DNA from: Firmicutes bacterium UBA3553
GTDB lineage: Bacteria; Bacillota; Clostridia; Tissierellales; Sedimentibacteraceae
Direction: 5' to 3'
Length of the DNA stretch: 64,000 nt
NCBI GenBank assembly: GCA_002381185.1
Contig: DFOA01000057.1
Span: 1 to 64,000 of the forward strand
The translations under genes were made by a program, and so were the position numbers. Below are positions 19,247-28,930 of the stretch, one piece after another. The notes under the pieces are model-generated. The model made no database searches and was not told where the DNA came from. It worked only from the letters and a program-made list of their open reading frames with translations. Numbering within the stretch: the stretch's first letter is position 1; each line of letters starts with the position of its first letter.

Positions 19247-19990
19247 TTACTTTTTCTCTCTTTTATTGAAGTTATTGTTTGGTCTTCTTTTTTTCTTGTT
19301 GTCCCTATTGTCGCCCAATGCTTTTGTAGGTTCCTGGTTATCTGATAATAATGAACCCGGTTTTCTCAGAACTTCGCCTCTGCAGATCCATACTTTAACA
19401 CCGATTTTTCCGAATGTTGTATTTGCTTCTGCAAATCCGTAGCTTATGTCAGCTCTTAAAGTCTGAAGAGGTATTTTACCTTCTGAATATCCTTCAGTTC
19501 TAGCCATATCAGCTCCGTTCAATCTTCCTGACACACTAGTCTTAATACCTTTTGCACCTAACTTCATTGTTCTTTGCATTGCCTGTTTCATAGCTCTTCT
19601 GAAAGATATACGCTTTTCAATCTGGCTTGCAATATTTTCTGCAACCAGCTGAGCGTTTAATTCAGGAACCTTAATTTCTTCTACATTAATTATAACAGTC
19701 TTTCCAGTTATTTTTTCTATATTGGCTTTTAAACTGTCAACGCCAGTACCGCCCTTACCGATTATCATACCTGGTTTTGCTGTGAATACACTTACTTTAA
19801 TTCTGCTGGCAAATCTTTCGATTTCAACTTTAGCAATTCCTGCTTGATTCAAGCTATCTTTTATAAACTCACGAATTTTGTAGTCTTCGGTTAAGTTTTC
19901 ACCAAAATTCCTTTTGTCAGCATACCATTTAGAGTCCCAATCATTGATTATACCAACTCTAAGTCCATGAGGATTTACCTTCTGACCCAT
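19247..19990 (-). CDS. rpsC: 30S ribosomal protein S3
   Basis: 247-residue protein at the mRNA entry channel with a KH domain ([20 protein letters not shown], about residues 74-93). The C-terminal tail of about 35 residues is lysine/asparagine-rich ([16 protein letters not shown]), longer than the minimal family length. It lies between rplV and rplP. Confidence 0.98.
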   Translation of the reverse strand: MGQKVNPHGLRVGIINDWDSKWYADKRNFGENLTEDYKIREFIKDSLNQAGIAKVEIERFASRIKVSVFTAKPGMIIGKGGTGVDSLKANIEKITGKTVIINVEEIKVPELNAQLVAENIASQIEKRISFRRAMKQAMQRTMKLGAKGIKTSVSGRLNGADMARTEGYSEGKIPLQTLRADISYGFAEANTTFGKIGVKVWICRGEVLRKPGSLLSDNQEPTKALGDNRDNKKKRRPNNNFNKREKK

Positions 19991-20010
19991 TTTTTACCTC
20001 CTTTACTGTT

Positions 20011-20346
20011 CTATTCTCTCTCTTTAACTACAGCCCCTATGTGGCTGCTTCTCTTTAATATTTTATACGCACTGCCTTTTGCTCTAGGTCTCCATCTCTT
20101 AAGAGTTGGCCCTTGATTAGCATAAACTTCGGAAACATATAATTTATCTCTATCCATTTCAAAGTTGTTTTCTGCATTAGCTGTAGCTGATTTAACTACC
20201 TTTTCTAAAATTTTAGCTCCCTTACTTGGATAAAATTTTAAAATTGCCAAAGCTTCGTCAACTTGTTTTCCTCTTACCATATCACACACGAACTTCATTT
20301 TTCTGGGTGATACTCTTATATATTTAGCAACTGCTCTAGCTTCCAT
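20011..20346 (-). CDS. rplV: 50S ribosomal protein L22
   Basis: 111-residue L22 lining the exit tunnel. [17 protein letters not shown] and the beta-hairpin tip region [15 protein letters not shown] are visible. It lies between rpsS and rpsC. Confidence 0.98.
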   Translation of the reverse strand: MEARAVAKYIRVSPRKMKFVCDMVRGKQVDEALAILKFYPSKGAKILEKVVKSATANAENNFEMDRDKLYVSEVYANQGPTLKRWRPRAKGSAYKILKRSSHIGAVVKERE

Positions 20347-20364
20347 TTAAGCTTGCCTCCCTTC

Positions 20365-20646
20365 TTATTTAACTTTTGAAGATTTATCAGTCTTATCATG
20401 TCCTCTATAAGTCCTTGTTGGCGCAAATTCACCGAGTTTGTGTCCAACCATATCTTCAGTTATATATACAGGAACGTGCTTTCTGCCATCATGTATAGCT
20501 AATGTATGGCCTACCATTTCGGGGAATATTGTTGATCTTCTAGACCAAGTTTTTAACACTTTTTTATTGTTGGCTTCATTCATTTCCACGATCTTTTTCA
20601 AAAGACTTGGTTCACAATAAGGCCCTTTCTTTAATGATCTACCCAT
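20365..20646 (-). CDS. rpsS: 30S ribosomal protein S19
   Basis: 93-residue head protein, start [19 protein letters not shown], core [15 protein letters not shown] and end [15 protein letters not shown]. It forms a complex with S13. It lies between rplB and rplV. Confidence 0.98.
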   Translation of the reverse strand: MGRSLKKGPYCEPSLLKKIVEMNEANNKKVLKTWSRRSTIFPEMVGHTLAIHDGRKHVPVYITEDMVGHKLGEFAPTRTYRGHDKTDKSSKVK

Positions 20647-20679
20647 TCACTATTTCCTCCTTTCACTAACCTGTTTTAA

Positions 20680-21513
20680 CTATTTTGAATTTCTTCTCTT
20701 AACGATCATCTTGTTGGATTTCTTGTTTTTCTTACGAGTTTTTAATCCAAGTGCCGGTTTACCCCAAGGAGTAACAGGGCCTGGTCTACCTATAGGAGCT
20801 CTACCTTCACCACCACCGTGAGGATGGTCATTAGGGTTCATTACACTACCTCTTACTGTAGGTCTGATTCCCATATGTCTTTTTCTTCCGGCTTTACCTA
20901 TTGATATGTTCTCGTGATCTAAATTTCCTACCTGACCAATTGTAGCTCTGCAATCCATGCTTATCATTCTTACTTCGCCGCTAGGAAGTCTTACTTGTGC
21001 GTACTTGCCTTCCTTGGCCATAAGCTGAGCTGCGTTTCCTGCTGAACGTACCATTTGGGCACCCTTGCCAGGCTTTAATTCTATGTTATGAATCATTGTA
21101 CCTACAGGGATGTTTCTTACAGGAAGTGCATTACCGATTTTAATGTCTGCGTCTGGTCCTGAAACAATTGTATCTCCTACCACTAATTTGTAAGGAGCAA
21201 TAATATATCTTTTTTCTCCGTCAACATAATTGATAAGTGCTATATTAGCGCTTCTGTTCGGATCGTATTCGATAGTTGCAACTTTTCCAGGTACTCCGTC
21301 TTTATTTCTTTTAAAATCAATGATTCTATATTTTCTCTTTTCTCCACCGCCCTGGTGACGAACAGTTATTCTGCCGTATGAGTTTCTACCAGCTTTGCTT
21401 TTTAATGGAGCTAAAAGAGATTTCTCAGGTTCATTAGTTGTAATTTCTTCAAATGTTGAAACAGTCATTTGTCTCAACGCCGGAGAGGTTGGTCTGTATT
21501 TTCTAATACCCAT
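20680..21513 (-). CDS. rplB: 50S ribosomal protein L2
   Basis: 277-residue L2, required for subunit association and the peptidyl transferase centre. The conserved [17 protein letters not shown] block near residue 220 contains the essential histidines. It is preceded by an unusually long spacer of 159 bases after rplW that contains a structured repeat. Confidence 0.99.
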   Translation of the reverse strand: MGIRKYRPTSPALRQMTVSTFEEITTNEPEKSLLAPLKSKAGRNSYGRITVRHQGGGEKRKYRIIDFKRNKDGVPGKVATIEYDPNRSANIALINYVDGEKRYIIAPYKLVVGDTIVSGPDADIKIGNALPVRNIPVGTMIHNIELKPGKGAQMVRSAGNAAQLMAKEGKYAQVRLPSGEVRMISMDCRATIGQVGNLDHENISIGKAGRKRHMGIRPTVRGSVMNPNDHPHGGGEGRAPIGRPGPVTPWGKPALGLKTRKKNKKSNKMIVKRRNSK

Positions 21514-21552
21514 GAGATTTTCCTCCTTTTACTAATTTCAATATTTTTAAAT

Positions 21553-21671
21553 CTGCGCAGTCTCATTCACCAAAATATCTGCTCCTTACGTCGCATATTT
21601 TGGGAATTCGTTGCGAATGACCTACCATCCATTTCTTTCTACCTACGGTCGAATAAATGGGGTTAGGGCAT
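21553..21671 (-). repeat. Structured repeat after rplW (ATGCCC element, long copy)
   Basis: Starting just after the rplW stop, the minus strand reads GATGCCCTAACCC, then two hairpins, CCATTT/AAATGG and CCAAAATAT/ATATTTTGG. The second has loop GCGACGTAAGGAGCA and is followed by GAATGAGACTGCG. A shorter relative lies after rplJ at 40904-40969, with a different stem but the same loop and flanks. The compensatory stem difference argues for selection on structure or a mobile mini-element. Confidence 0.6.
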
Positions 21672-21672
21672 C

Positions 21673-21963
21673 TTATATTCCTTCGAAGAATTCTATTGTT
21701 TTGCTTTCTTCTGTCAAAGTAACAATGGCCTTTTTCCAGTCAGCTCTTTTACCAACATTTGTGCCCATTCTCTTTTTCTTTCCAAGCATGTTCATCGTGT
21801 TCACACTTGCTACTTTAACTCCGAATATTTTTTCCACTGCATTTTTTATTTCTGTTTTGTTAGACTTCTTATCAACAACAAAAGTGTATTTTTTGTCTGC
21901 CATAGCATCCATACTGGCTTCTGTTACTATAGGTCTTTTTATAATATCGTGTGGATCGCGCAT
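21673..21963 (-). CDS. rplW: 50S ribosomal protein L23
   Basis: 96-residue L23, docking site for trigger factor and SRP at the tunnel exit. [23 protein letters not shown] is typical. Its start shares a base with the end of rplD. Confidence 0.98.
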   Translation of the reverse strand: MRDPHDIIKRPIVTEASMDAMADKKYTFVVDKKSNKTEIKNAVEKIFGVKVASVNTMNMLGKKKRMGTNVGKRADWKKAIVTLTEESKTIEFFEGI

Positions 21964-22586
21964 TATGCGTACACCTCCTCCACTTTATTAACTGCTTCTT
22001 TTGTAATTAAGAAAGAATCACAGTTTAAAATGTCATAAACATTAATTGTATTAACATAAGCTGTTTTTACTCCCGGAATGTTAGCTGCTGCTCTAACTAC
22101 AGCTTCATCTCTTTCAGGAATAACGACTAATGTCTTTTTAGCTGAGTTAAGATTTTTTAATACCTTAATCAATTCTTTTGTTTTTGCTTGTTCAAGCACT
22201 AATCTATCTACAACAATTATTTCTTGATCTTGTACTTTAGAACTTAATGCTGATTTAAGAGCCAGTCTCTTAACTTTTTTAGGAATTGAGTAACTGTAAT
22301 CTCTTGGTTTAGGAGCAAATACAACTCCGCCGCCTTTCCATTGCGGTGCTCTGATACTTCCTTGTCTGGCACGGCCGGTTCCTTTTTGTCTCCAAGGCTT
22401 TTTCCCGCCGCCTCTCACATCAGCTCTTGTTTTTGCTGATTGAGTTCCTTGTCTTTGATTAGCCAAATAATTTTTTACAGCTTCATACATTACATGAGTG
22501 TTTACTTCTACACCAAATATTGCATCGCTTAATTCGATATCACCTACTTGGCTGCCTGTTATATCATAAAGAGCTACTTTTGGCAT
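21963..22586 (-). CDS. rplD: 50S ribosomal protein L4
   Basis: 207-residue L4. The long loop that enters the exit tunnel is visible ([20 protein letters not shown], about residues 60-80). In enterobacteria L4 represses the S10 operon; no such control is established for Clostridia. It lies between rplC and rplW. Confidence 0.98.
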   Translation of the reverse strand: MPKVALYDITGSQVGDIELSDAIFGVEVNTHVMYEAVKNYLANQRQGTQSAKTRADVRGGGKKPWRQKGTGRARQGSIRAPQWKGGGVVFAPKPRDYSYSIPKKVKRLALKSALSSKVQDQEIIVVDRLVLEQAKTKELIKVLKNLNSAKKTLVVIPERDEAVVRAAANIPGVKTAYVNTINVYDILNCDSFLITKEAVNKVEEVYA

Positions 22587-22612
22587 CTTTAATCCTCCTT
22601 TCCATGCAATTA

Positions 22613-23245
22613 TTACTTAGATTTTCTAACTGCTTCTCTGATTTTTACTAAACCTTTTTTAGGTCCTGGTATTGCACCTTTTACAAGTATTGCATTTTTA
22701 TCTGCATCAACTCTGATTACTTCAAGGTTTAATACTGTTACTTTTTCATGACCCATATGTCCGTGAGCCTTAGTTCCTTTTACTACTCTTCCAACACCTG
22801 CAGATGCTCCTAAAGAACCTCTTAATCTGTGGAATTTTGAACCGTGGCTGGCATCACCTGTATGGTGTCCGTGTCTTTTAATAGATCCCTGGAATCCCTT
22901 GCCTTTAGAAATTCCTACAACATCAACTTTTTCTCCGATTTGGAAAATATCAACGCCGATTTTCTGACCAACTTCGTAGTCATCAATGTTGTTTACTCTG
23001 AATTCTCTTAAAAATCTCTTTGGTTCTACTTTTGATTTATCAAAATGACCTTTTAAAGGTTTACCAACATTTTTTAATTTGATATCTCCAAAACCAACTT
23101 GAATTGCGTTGTAACCGTCTTTTTCAACAGTTTTCTTTTGAACCACAGCCATATCGCCTGATTCAATAACAGTTACCGGAACAACGTCTCCTTGTTCTGT
23201 GAATACCTGAGTCATTCCGACTTTTTTACCAAGAATTGCTTTCAT
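22613..23245 (-). CDS. rplC: 50S ribosomal protein L3
   Basis: 210-residue L3 beginning [20 protein letters not shown]. The [21 protein letters not shown] loop reaching the peptidyl transferase centre is intact. It follows rpsJ after 90 bases that contain a small hairpin (GATTGCC GAAA GGCAATC near 23270-23290). Confidence 0.98.
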   Translation of the reverse strand: MKAILGKKVGMTQVFTEQGDVVPVTVIESGDMAVVQKKTVEKDGYNAIQVGFGDIKLKNVGKPLKGHFDKSKVEPKRFLREFRVNNIDDYEVGQKIGVDIFQIGEKVDVVGISKGKGFQGSIKRHGHHTGDASHGSKFHRLRGSLGASAGVGRVVKGTKAHGHMGHEKVTVLNLEVIRVDADKNAILVKGAIPGPKKGLVKIREAVRKSK

Positions 23246-23335
23246 TTTTACACCTCCTATTTTCTTACAGCGGATTGCCTTTCGGCAATCATTCTAAGCA
23301 GAGTGTATATTTAATATATTTTTCTCTACTTGCTT

Positions 23336-23647
23336 TTACAATTTGATTTCAATGTCTACACCAGCCGGCAAATTCAACTTCATTAATGAATCTACAGTCT
23401 TCGGAGTAGGATTAGTTATGTCAATCAATCTTTTGTGTGTTCTTTGTTCAAACTGCTCTCTGGAATCTTTATACTTGTGAACTGCTCTAAGTATTGTGAT
23501 AATCTGTTTTTCTGTCGGTAGCGGAATTGGTCCTGCTACAGTTGCACCAGTACTTTTAGCTGTTTCTACAATTTTTTGTGCAGATTGATCGATTAATTGA
23601 TGATCATAAGCTTTTAACCTAATTCTTATTTTCTGTGCGTTTGCCAT
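23336..23647 (-). CDS. rpsJ: 30S ribosomal protein S10
   Basis: 103-residue S10, also called NusE for its antitermination role with Nus[22 protein letters not shown] is diagnostic. It is the first gene of the S10-spc-alpha superoperon. In many Firmicutes it follows tuf directly; here about 4 kb of accessory genes lie between. Confidence 0.99.
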   Translation of the reverse strand: MANAQKIRIRLKAYDHQLIDQSAQKIVETAKSTGATVAGPIPLPTEKQIITILRAVHKYKDSREQFEQRTHKRLIDITNPTPKTVDSLMKLNLPAGVDIEIKL

Positions 23648-23832
23648 TTTTTACCTCCTTCTTCGTATGTCATCCATACAACTCGGAATTGCTCGATACA
23701 CCCAACCGGGTGTTTCTTATTTTTAAAAATTCGCAATACCGGTCGCCCTGTTTCTTAACAGGACATACTCTGCAAAAATTCCCTGATTATATTGTAAATC
23801 AGCAACCTTTTGCGTCATCGCATGTGGCAAGC
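23648..23832 (-). ncRNA. S10 operon 5' leader
   Basis: A leader of about 185 nt folds into several hairpins: CCTGTT/AACAGG (23747-23763), CACCC/GGGTG (23697-23715) and TGTATGG..CATACG near the ribosome binding site. Similar leaders precede rpsJ in clostridia, but the mechanism of control is not known to me. Confidence 0.5.
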
Positions 23833-23838
23833 TTTATA

Positions 23839-23867
23839 ATAATATACCATAAAATCTTATAAATCAA
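23839..23867 (-). promoter_or_regulatory. Promoter of the S10-spc-alpha superoperon
   Basis: TTGATT (23862-23867), 17 bp and TATTAT (23839-23844) on the minus strand, about 190 bases before rpsJ. No further convincing promoter is seen down to rplQ. Confidence 0.7.
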
Positions 23868-23949
23868 GTGTTTTTTTTATATTTTTTTAAATATTACGCA
23901 ACCTTAATAATTGTTACATTTCGTTAATTATTAAGCCCCAAATTCTAAT

Positions 23950-25356
23950 CTATTCCATACTTTTATCAGCCTTTATTCCCAGCCTTTTCATCTTATAATA
24001 CAGTGTCTGTCTTGGAATATTCAACATTTTTGATGTTTTCACTACATTGTAGTCATTCTGCTTCAGCGATTTGCTTATTATTTTACGCTCATATTCATTC
24101 ATCATTTCATCAAGAGTTTCATTAATAATTATTACGTTTTTCTCTTCCCCTCTGTTTTCCTGAAGATAGTCTGTTGCTTTATGATTTATATCAACACATT
24201 TCGGTAAATCTTCTATTGCTATAATGTCCTTCTCGGTCATATTTACGGCATGCTCAATGGAATGCCTCAGTTCTCTTATATTTCCTGGCCAATTATAGCT
24301 GTGGAAAAATTCAATCACTTCATTTGTAAACCCCTTTATATTTTTATCTAAGGATCTGTTGAACTCATTTAAGAAATGATATGAAAGTACTTCCAAATCC
24401 TCGCTTCTATCCCTGAGGGGCAAAAGGCTGAAGTTTATAACATTTAGCCTATAAAATAAATCACTTCTCAATCTGCCTTCTTCTATAGCTTTGTAAGGAT
24501 TCTGATTCAATGCGGTTATAATCCTTACATCCACGAATCGGGTTTTATTTTCACCTATTCTTCTTATATGACCTTCCTGAAGCACTCTCAAAAGCTTTGC
24601 CTGAAGCATTATATCCATTGAATTTATTTCGTCCAGAAATAAAGTACCTCCATCAGCCGCTTCTATAAGTCCCTTAGAATCCTTAGCACCAGTAAAGCTT
24701 CCCAATGTGGTGCCAAACAACATGCTTTCCAACAGGGTTCCAGGAATAGCCGCACAGTTTTGCGCTATAAACGGGTTATCGCATCTTTGGCTTAAATTAT
24801 GAATGCTTTGTACAATTAACTCTTTTCCTGTTCCTGTTTCTCCATAAACCAATACGGGTGACTTGCTGTCTGCTATTTTTTTTATTTTTTGTTTGACATC
24901 CTTTACACACTGGCCTACTCCCACAATTTCGTCGATTGTATAGTGAGCTTTTTCTATTATATTACCTTTCTGTTTTTTATTATATCTATTTTGATTAATA
25001 TTTTTATACTGGTCAACATCTGAAAATATTTCAATTGCCCCTACAATTTCCCCATTTTCATAAATTGGAACTGTATTTGATAAAATAGTTACAAGCTTTC
25101 TCTGATAATTATAATAATTCTGTACATAGTTCTTTATAACTTCTCCGGTAGTTAATGCTCTTATTATCGTACTTGTCTCTTCCGTAAGCTTGGGGAATAT
25201 CTCAAGCATATGTTTTCCTATGGCGTTTTCCTCATTGAGCCCAGCTAAATTATTTGCCGACTGATTATAAAAAACGACAATCCCTTCCTTATTTACAATA
25301 AATAATCCGCTGGAAATATTTTCAGATATCAGCTTTAAAACATTTTTGTAATCCAT
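23950..25356 (-). CDS. Sigma-54-dependent transcriptional activator (PAS-AAA+-Fis)
   Basis: 468-residue enhancer-binding protein. A PAS sensor covers about residues 5-120, the AAA+ domain about 145-380 with Walker A GETGTGKE (172-179), Walker B LFLDE (239-243) and the sigma-54 contact loop GSFTGA (219-224, a variant of GAFTGA). A Fis-type helix-turn-helix ends the protein (NDYNVVKTSKMLNIPRQTL). It lacks a receiver domain, so it probably senses a ligand through PAS. It lies downstream of agcS, whose sigma-54 promoter and upstream palindrome it probably serves. ATGTGA-type half-sites near its own start hint at autoregulation. Confidence 0.93.
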   Translation of the reverse strand: MDYKNVLKLISENISSGLFIVNKEGIVVFYNQSANNLAGLNEENAIGKHMLEIFPKLTEETSTIIRALTTGEVIKNYVQNYYNYQRKLVTILSNTVPIYENGEIVGAIEIFSDVDQYKNINQNRYNKKQKGNIIEKAHYTIDEIVGVGQCVKDVKQKIKKIADSKSPVLVYGETGTGKELIVQSIHNLSQRCDNPFIAQNCAAIPGTLLESMLFGTTLGSFTGAKDSKGLIEAADGGTLFLDEINSMDIMLQAKLLRVLQEGHIRRIGENKTRFVDVRIITALNQNPYKAIEEGRLRSDLFYRLNVINFSLLPLRDRSEDLEVLSYHFLNEFNRSLDKNIKGFTNEVIEFFHSYNWPGNIRELRHSIEHAVNMTEKDIIAIEDLPKCVDINHKATDYLQENRGEEKNVIIINETLDEMMNEYERKIISKSLKQNDYNVVKTSKMLNIPRQTLYYKMKRLGIKADKSME

Positions 25357-25521
25357 TTAATCACCTACTGTGAATTTTTTACACATGTATATATTATATC
25401 ACATATTGAAAAATTAATATACTTTTTTCAAGAACCTGATACCGGTACCTTGTTATTTTTTAATACTCTTATTTTTAAACATTTTTAAATTTCATCTGTA
25501 GATAGCAACGTTGTTTCACAA

Positions 25522-25558
25522 TAAGCCACCATCCAAAAAATTTCTGGATGGTGGCTTA
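25522..25558 (-). terminator. Strong hairpin after agcS, probable terminator
   Basis: Perfect 13-bp stem TAAGCCACCATCC / GGATGGTGGCTTA around an A/T-rich loop. It lacks a good T run in either direction, so it may be a weak terminator or an mRNA-stabilising structure between agcS and the regulator. Confidence 0.55.
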
Positions 25559-25588
25559 ATAGATATTGAACAATCCATGCTTTGATTT

Positions 25589-27073
25589 TTAAAGTGATTT
25601 ATTTTCCTGTATCCTCTTAGCATTTATTTCTTTCCAAAGTTTCACATCAACGCCTTTCCAGGAAAGCTTGTCAGGATCATAGTAAGGATCCACGCCTGCT
25701 TTCATTTGCTCAACATAGTCTTTGTACAAAGCGATACATTTGGGGAATAACATGATAACGATTAACATATTAACCCATGTAGTTGTGCCAAGAGCAAGGT
25801 CTGAAAGATTCCAAGCTGTACCGGATTCAATGATCCCCCAGCAGAATACTAATACAGGCATACCAAATTGCATAGTTCTTGTTATCGCTTTACGAATTTT
25901 TTGCTGTTCAGGTTTTTGGAATAAGTACATAGCCGCTGTTTCCGCTTCGTAGTAGTAGCTGATTAAGCATGTAAAAGAGAATAATAACAGCATAACTGCA
26001 ATAAAGATATTTCCTAATCCGCCAAGAACTGTACTGGCAGCCGCCTGAACAAATACAACACCGCCCCCAACGCCTGCAGCAATACCGCTGCCATTGTAGC
26101 CGGCTGCTGTATTGAAAGTGTCAGTTAAAAGAATCAAGAGACCTGAACATGTACATACGATAACTGTATCTAACCATACACCTGCAGCATTTGATAAGCC
26201 TTGTTTAACAGGATGGCTGGTTTCAGCAGCAGCAGCCGTTGGTGTAGCCTCACCCATACCTGATGCAGATGAGAACGTACCTCTCTTAACACCCTGCTGA
26301 ATAGCAGCGCCAATAGTAGCTCCAAATACAGCGTTCATTCCAAATGCTGAAGTAACAACGTTAGAAATCAATGCAGGAACTTTTGTAATATTTAACGCTA
26401 CTACTATAATAGTAACCGCCATGTAAACAACTGTCATAAACGGAACTATCATAGAAGCTACGGAACTGATACGTTTGATACCTCCAAAAACTGTTATAAA
26501 AAGCAATATCGCAACAGCGGCAGATGTAACAGCCATCGGAACACCTGTTGCTTGGTGGAATGCATCAGAAATTGTGTATGTAGCAGCAGCCGGCATAAAT
26601 ATAGCAGCAGCAACACCAAAGACTACAGCCATAAATGTACCGTATGCTTTCCATCCAAGACCACGTTCTGCACAGTAAGCACCGCCGCCGCGGTATTCGC
26701 CGTCAACACGAATCTTATAAAGCTGACCAAGTGTACACTCAGCAAAACATACAGCGGAGTTGGTCATACCTATAAGTATCATCCAGAACATTGCGCCTGG
26801 ACCACCCATATAAATTGCAACGGCAACACCTGCTATATTACCTGTACCGATACGCATAGCCATTGTTGTACAGAAAGATGCAAAGGAAGAAATGCCTGAT
26901 TCAGAGTCGCCTTTGTCCATAATACGGCTCCACATATCTTTAAAACGAACAAATTGGAAAAAGCCTAATCTTATTGTAAAATAAATGCCGGCACCAGCAA
27001 TAAGCACAAGCATACCGATACCCCAAATATAGCCATTTGCCCAATCAACAAAATTATTTAAAAAATTCATCAT
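25589..27073 (-). CDS. Alanine/glycine:cation symporter (AgcS/AlsT family)
   Basis: 494-residue membrane protein with about eleven hydrophobic segments. The family blocks RIGTGNIAGVAVAIYMGGPGAMFW (about residues 75-98), GEYRGGGAYCAERGLG and GTFSSASGMGEATPTAAAA are present, so it imports alanine or glycine with sodium or protons. It is preceded by a sigma-54 promoter and a leader of about 320 nt carrying a GGGGAC repeat, and is followed by the sigma-54 activator gene. Amino-acid uptake under sigma-54 control fits an amino-acid-fermenting anaerobe. Confidence 0.95.
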   Translation of the reverse strand: MMNFLNNFVDWANGYIWGIGMLVLIAGAGIYFTIRLGFFQFVRFKDMWSRIMDKGDSESGISSFASFCTTMAMRIGTGNIAGVAVAIYMGGPGAMFWMILIGMTNSAVCFAECTLGQLYKIRVDGEYRGGGAYCAERGLGWKAYGTFMAVVFGVAAAIFMPAAATYTISDAFHQATGVPMAVTSAAVAILLFITVFGGIKRISSVASMIVPFMTVVYMAVTIIVVALNITKVPALISNVVTSAFGMNAVFGATIGAAIQQGVKRGTFSSASGMGEATPTAAAAETSHPVKQGLSNAAGVWLDTVIVCTCSGLLILLTDTFNTAAGYNGSGIAAGVGGGVVFVQAAASTVLGGLGNIFIAVMLLLFSFTCLISYYYEAETAAMYLFQKPEQQKIRKAITRTMQFGMPVLVFCWGIIESGTAWNLSDLALGTTTWVNMLIVIMLFPKCIALYKDYVEQMKAGVDPYYDPDKLSWKGVDVKLWKEINAKRIQENKSL

Positions 27074-27109
27074 AATGTTTCTCCTTATTTAATATTATAA
27101 ATTTTAAAA

Positions 27110-27165
27110 ATGGGGACAGTTCGCACTGTCGCAGAAATCGTGTGACAGCGGGACATTCCCCCTGC
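27110..27165. repeat. GGGGACAGT palindromic repeat in the agcS leader
   Basis: Imperfect palindrome with outer GGGG/CCCC ends (GGGGACAGTTCGCACTGTC on plus, GGGACATTCCCCC at the other end) and an inner CTGTC/GACAG pair. This is the appearance of REP-type elements mobilised by Y1 transposases. It lies in the untranslated leader, about 40 bases before agcS. Confidence 0.6.
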
Positions 27166-27406
27166 AACACAGTTATAAGGTAAATTTCGGCCAAGTACCA
27201 TCTCCCTTCCTTTTCAACCATAAGTTTCCTCCTGAAAAATAGTTGATAATGTTTTCATAAATAATATACACCTATATTATTCTACCTATAAGTCCTGGTC
27301 TTAAAAGATTGTAAATTTATGTTCTTATATAAAATTCCTGTGTTTCAAAATTATCAAATCTGATAAAACAACGGTTAAGATAATAATATAAGTTAAATAA
27401 AATTAT

Positions 27407-27422
27407 TGCAACTACTGTGCCA
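27407..27422 (-). promoter_or_regulatory. Sigma-54 (-24/-12) promoter of agcS
   Basis: TGGCAC, 5 bases and TTGCA on the minus strand, an excellent match to the -24/-12 consensus with the invariant GG and GC in place. The start site would be near 27396, leaving a leader of about 320 nt before agcS. Confidence 0.85.
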
Positions 27423-27484
27423 ACTCTTTCTTTTTCGAAACTTCACAGCTTCAGTAATAAAATACGATAAAATGCAGCATAATA

Positions 27485-27512
27485 AAATTCACATTATTTA
27501 ATATGTGAATTT
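27485..27512. promoter_or_regulatory. Palindrome upstream of the sigma-54 promoter, candidate enhancer site
   Basis: Perfect 10-bp inverted repeat AAATTCACAT / ATGTGAATTT separated by 8 bases, centred about 100 bases upstream of the expected start. That is where activators of this class bind. The Fis-type activator gene nearby is the natural candidate. Confidence 0.65.
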
Positions 27513-27650
27513 ATGCATTTGTTTTTTATAATAATGTACAAAAAATTATAATATCTATGTATAATTATCTTGCATATGTACAAAAATCCATAAAATTTTT
27601 CAAAGCTGCAGCAGAGATTGTATTTCAACTTAAGGATGATAAATTCCATA

Positions 27651-27684
27651 AAAAAAATAGCTTTCGCAAGAAAGCTATTTTTTT
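27651..27684 (-). terminator. Terminator after tuf (str operon)
   Basis: AAAAAAATAGCTTTC / GAAAGCTATTTTTTT with a 4-base loop and T runs in both directions, so it can end transcription on either strand. It closes the str operon. Confidence 0.85.
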
Positions 27685-27685
27685 A

Positions 27686-27712
27686 TTAATTGTTCAGTAT
27701 TCACTGTTCAAT
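27686..27712. repeat. 11-bp-type repeat after tuf
   Basis: AATTGTTCAG followed by a second TGTTCAATG unit between the tuf stop codon and its terminator. It matches the CAATTGTTCAG units near 44.1 and 56.7 kb. Confidence 0.4.
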
Positions 27713-27714
27713 GA

Positions 27715-28908
27715 TTATTTTATTATGCTAGTTACAACTCCTGAACCAACTGTTCTTCCGCCTTCTCTTATAGCGAATCTTAATCCTTCTTCTATTGCTA
27801 TCGGGTGGATTAATTCTACTATAAATCTTGAGTTATCTCCAGGCATGCACATTTCTACGCCTTCTTCAAGGTCGATTTGTCCTGTGATGTCAGTTGTTCT
27901 GAAATAGAACTGCGGTCTGTATCCGTTAAAGAATGGTGTGTGTCTTCCGCCTTCTTCTTTAGTTAATACGTATACCTCTGCATTGAATTTTGTATGTGGT
28001 GTTATTGAACCCGGTTTTGCTAAAACCTGGCCTCTCTGGATTTCATTTCTCTGAACACCTCTTAAAAGTGCTCCGATGTTGTCTCCTGCCTGTGCCTGGT
28101 CAAGTAATTTCTTGAACATTTCAACACCTGTACAAGTTGTTTCTGTTGGTTCTTCATTTAATCCAACTATTTGGATCTTATCCTGAACTTTCAGTATTCC
28201 TCTTTCAACTCTTCCTGTTGCAACTGTTCCTCTTCCTGTGATTGAGAATACATCTTCTACCGGCATCAGGAATGGTTTGTCGATATCTCTTTCTGGAGTT
28301 GGTACCCATTCGTCAACTGCTGCCATTAATTCAAGTATTTTATCTCCCCATGCTCCTGAAGGATCTTCAAGTGCTTTTAATGCTGAACCTTTAATGATTG
28401 GAGTGTTGTCTCCGTCAAATTCATATTCAGATAAAAGTTCTCTTACTTCCATTTCAACTAATTCGATTAATTCAGGATCATCTACCATGTCTTCTTTGTT
28501 TAAGAAGATAACTAGTCTTGGAACGCCAACCTGTCTTGAAAGAAGGATGTGTTCTCTTGTCTGAGGCATCGGACCGTCAGCTGCTGATACAACCAGGATT
28601 CCTCCGTCCATCTGTGCTGCTCCAGTAATCATGTTCTTTACGTAGTCAGCATGGCCTGGGCAGTCAACGTGAGCATAGTGTCTGTTTGGAGTTTCATATT
28701 CAACGTGAGAAGTTGAAATAGTGATTCCTCTTTCTCTTTCTTCCGGAGCTTTGTCGATGTTGTCAAATGCTACAGCTTCTCCTGTGCCGTATCTTTCATG
28801 CAATGTCTTTGTAATTGCTGCTGTTAAAGTAGTCTTACCATGGTCAACGTGGCCAATTGTTCCTATATTAACATGGGGTTTATTTCTTTCAAATTTTTGC
28901 TTTGCCAT
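27715..28908 (-). CDS. tuf: Elongation factor Tu (copy in the str operon)
   Basis: 397-residue GTPase delivering aminoacyl-tRNA. G1 GHVDHGKTT (about 19-27), G3 DCPGHADY and G4 NKEDM are intact. It follows fusA. A second copy lies at 44153-45346; they differ mainly in domain 1 and early domain 2 (for example KQKFERN vs KAKFERS) and are nearly identical in DNA over the 3' third. Confidence 0.98.
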   Translation of the reverse strand: MAKQKFERNKPHVNIGTIGHVDHGKTTLTAAITKTLHERYGTGEAVAFDNIDKAPEERERGITISTSHVEYETPNRHYAHVDCPGHADYVKNMITGAAQMDGGILVVSAADGPMPQTREHILLSRQVGVPRLVIFLNKEDMVDDPELIELVEMEVRELLSEYEFDGDNTPIIKGSALKALEDPSGAWGDKILELMAAVDEWVPTPERDIDKPFLMPVEDVFSITGRGTVATGRVERGILKVQDKIQIVGLNEEPTETTCTGVEMFKKLLDQAQAGDNIGALLRGVQRNEIQRGQVLAKPGSITPHTKFNAEVYVLTKEEGGRHTPFFNGYRPQFYFRTTDITGQIDLEEGVEMCMPGDNSRFIVELIHPIAIEEGLRFAIREGGRTVGSGVVTSIIK

Positions 28909-28930
28909 TTAAATTTCCTCCTGGGTAAAA

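Noticed and set aside
27074..27396. Riboswitch in the long agcS leader
   Set aside because: Glycine riboswitches sometimes precede such symporters, but I see none of their conserved helices; the leader mostly holds a GGGGAC repeat.
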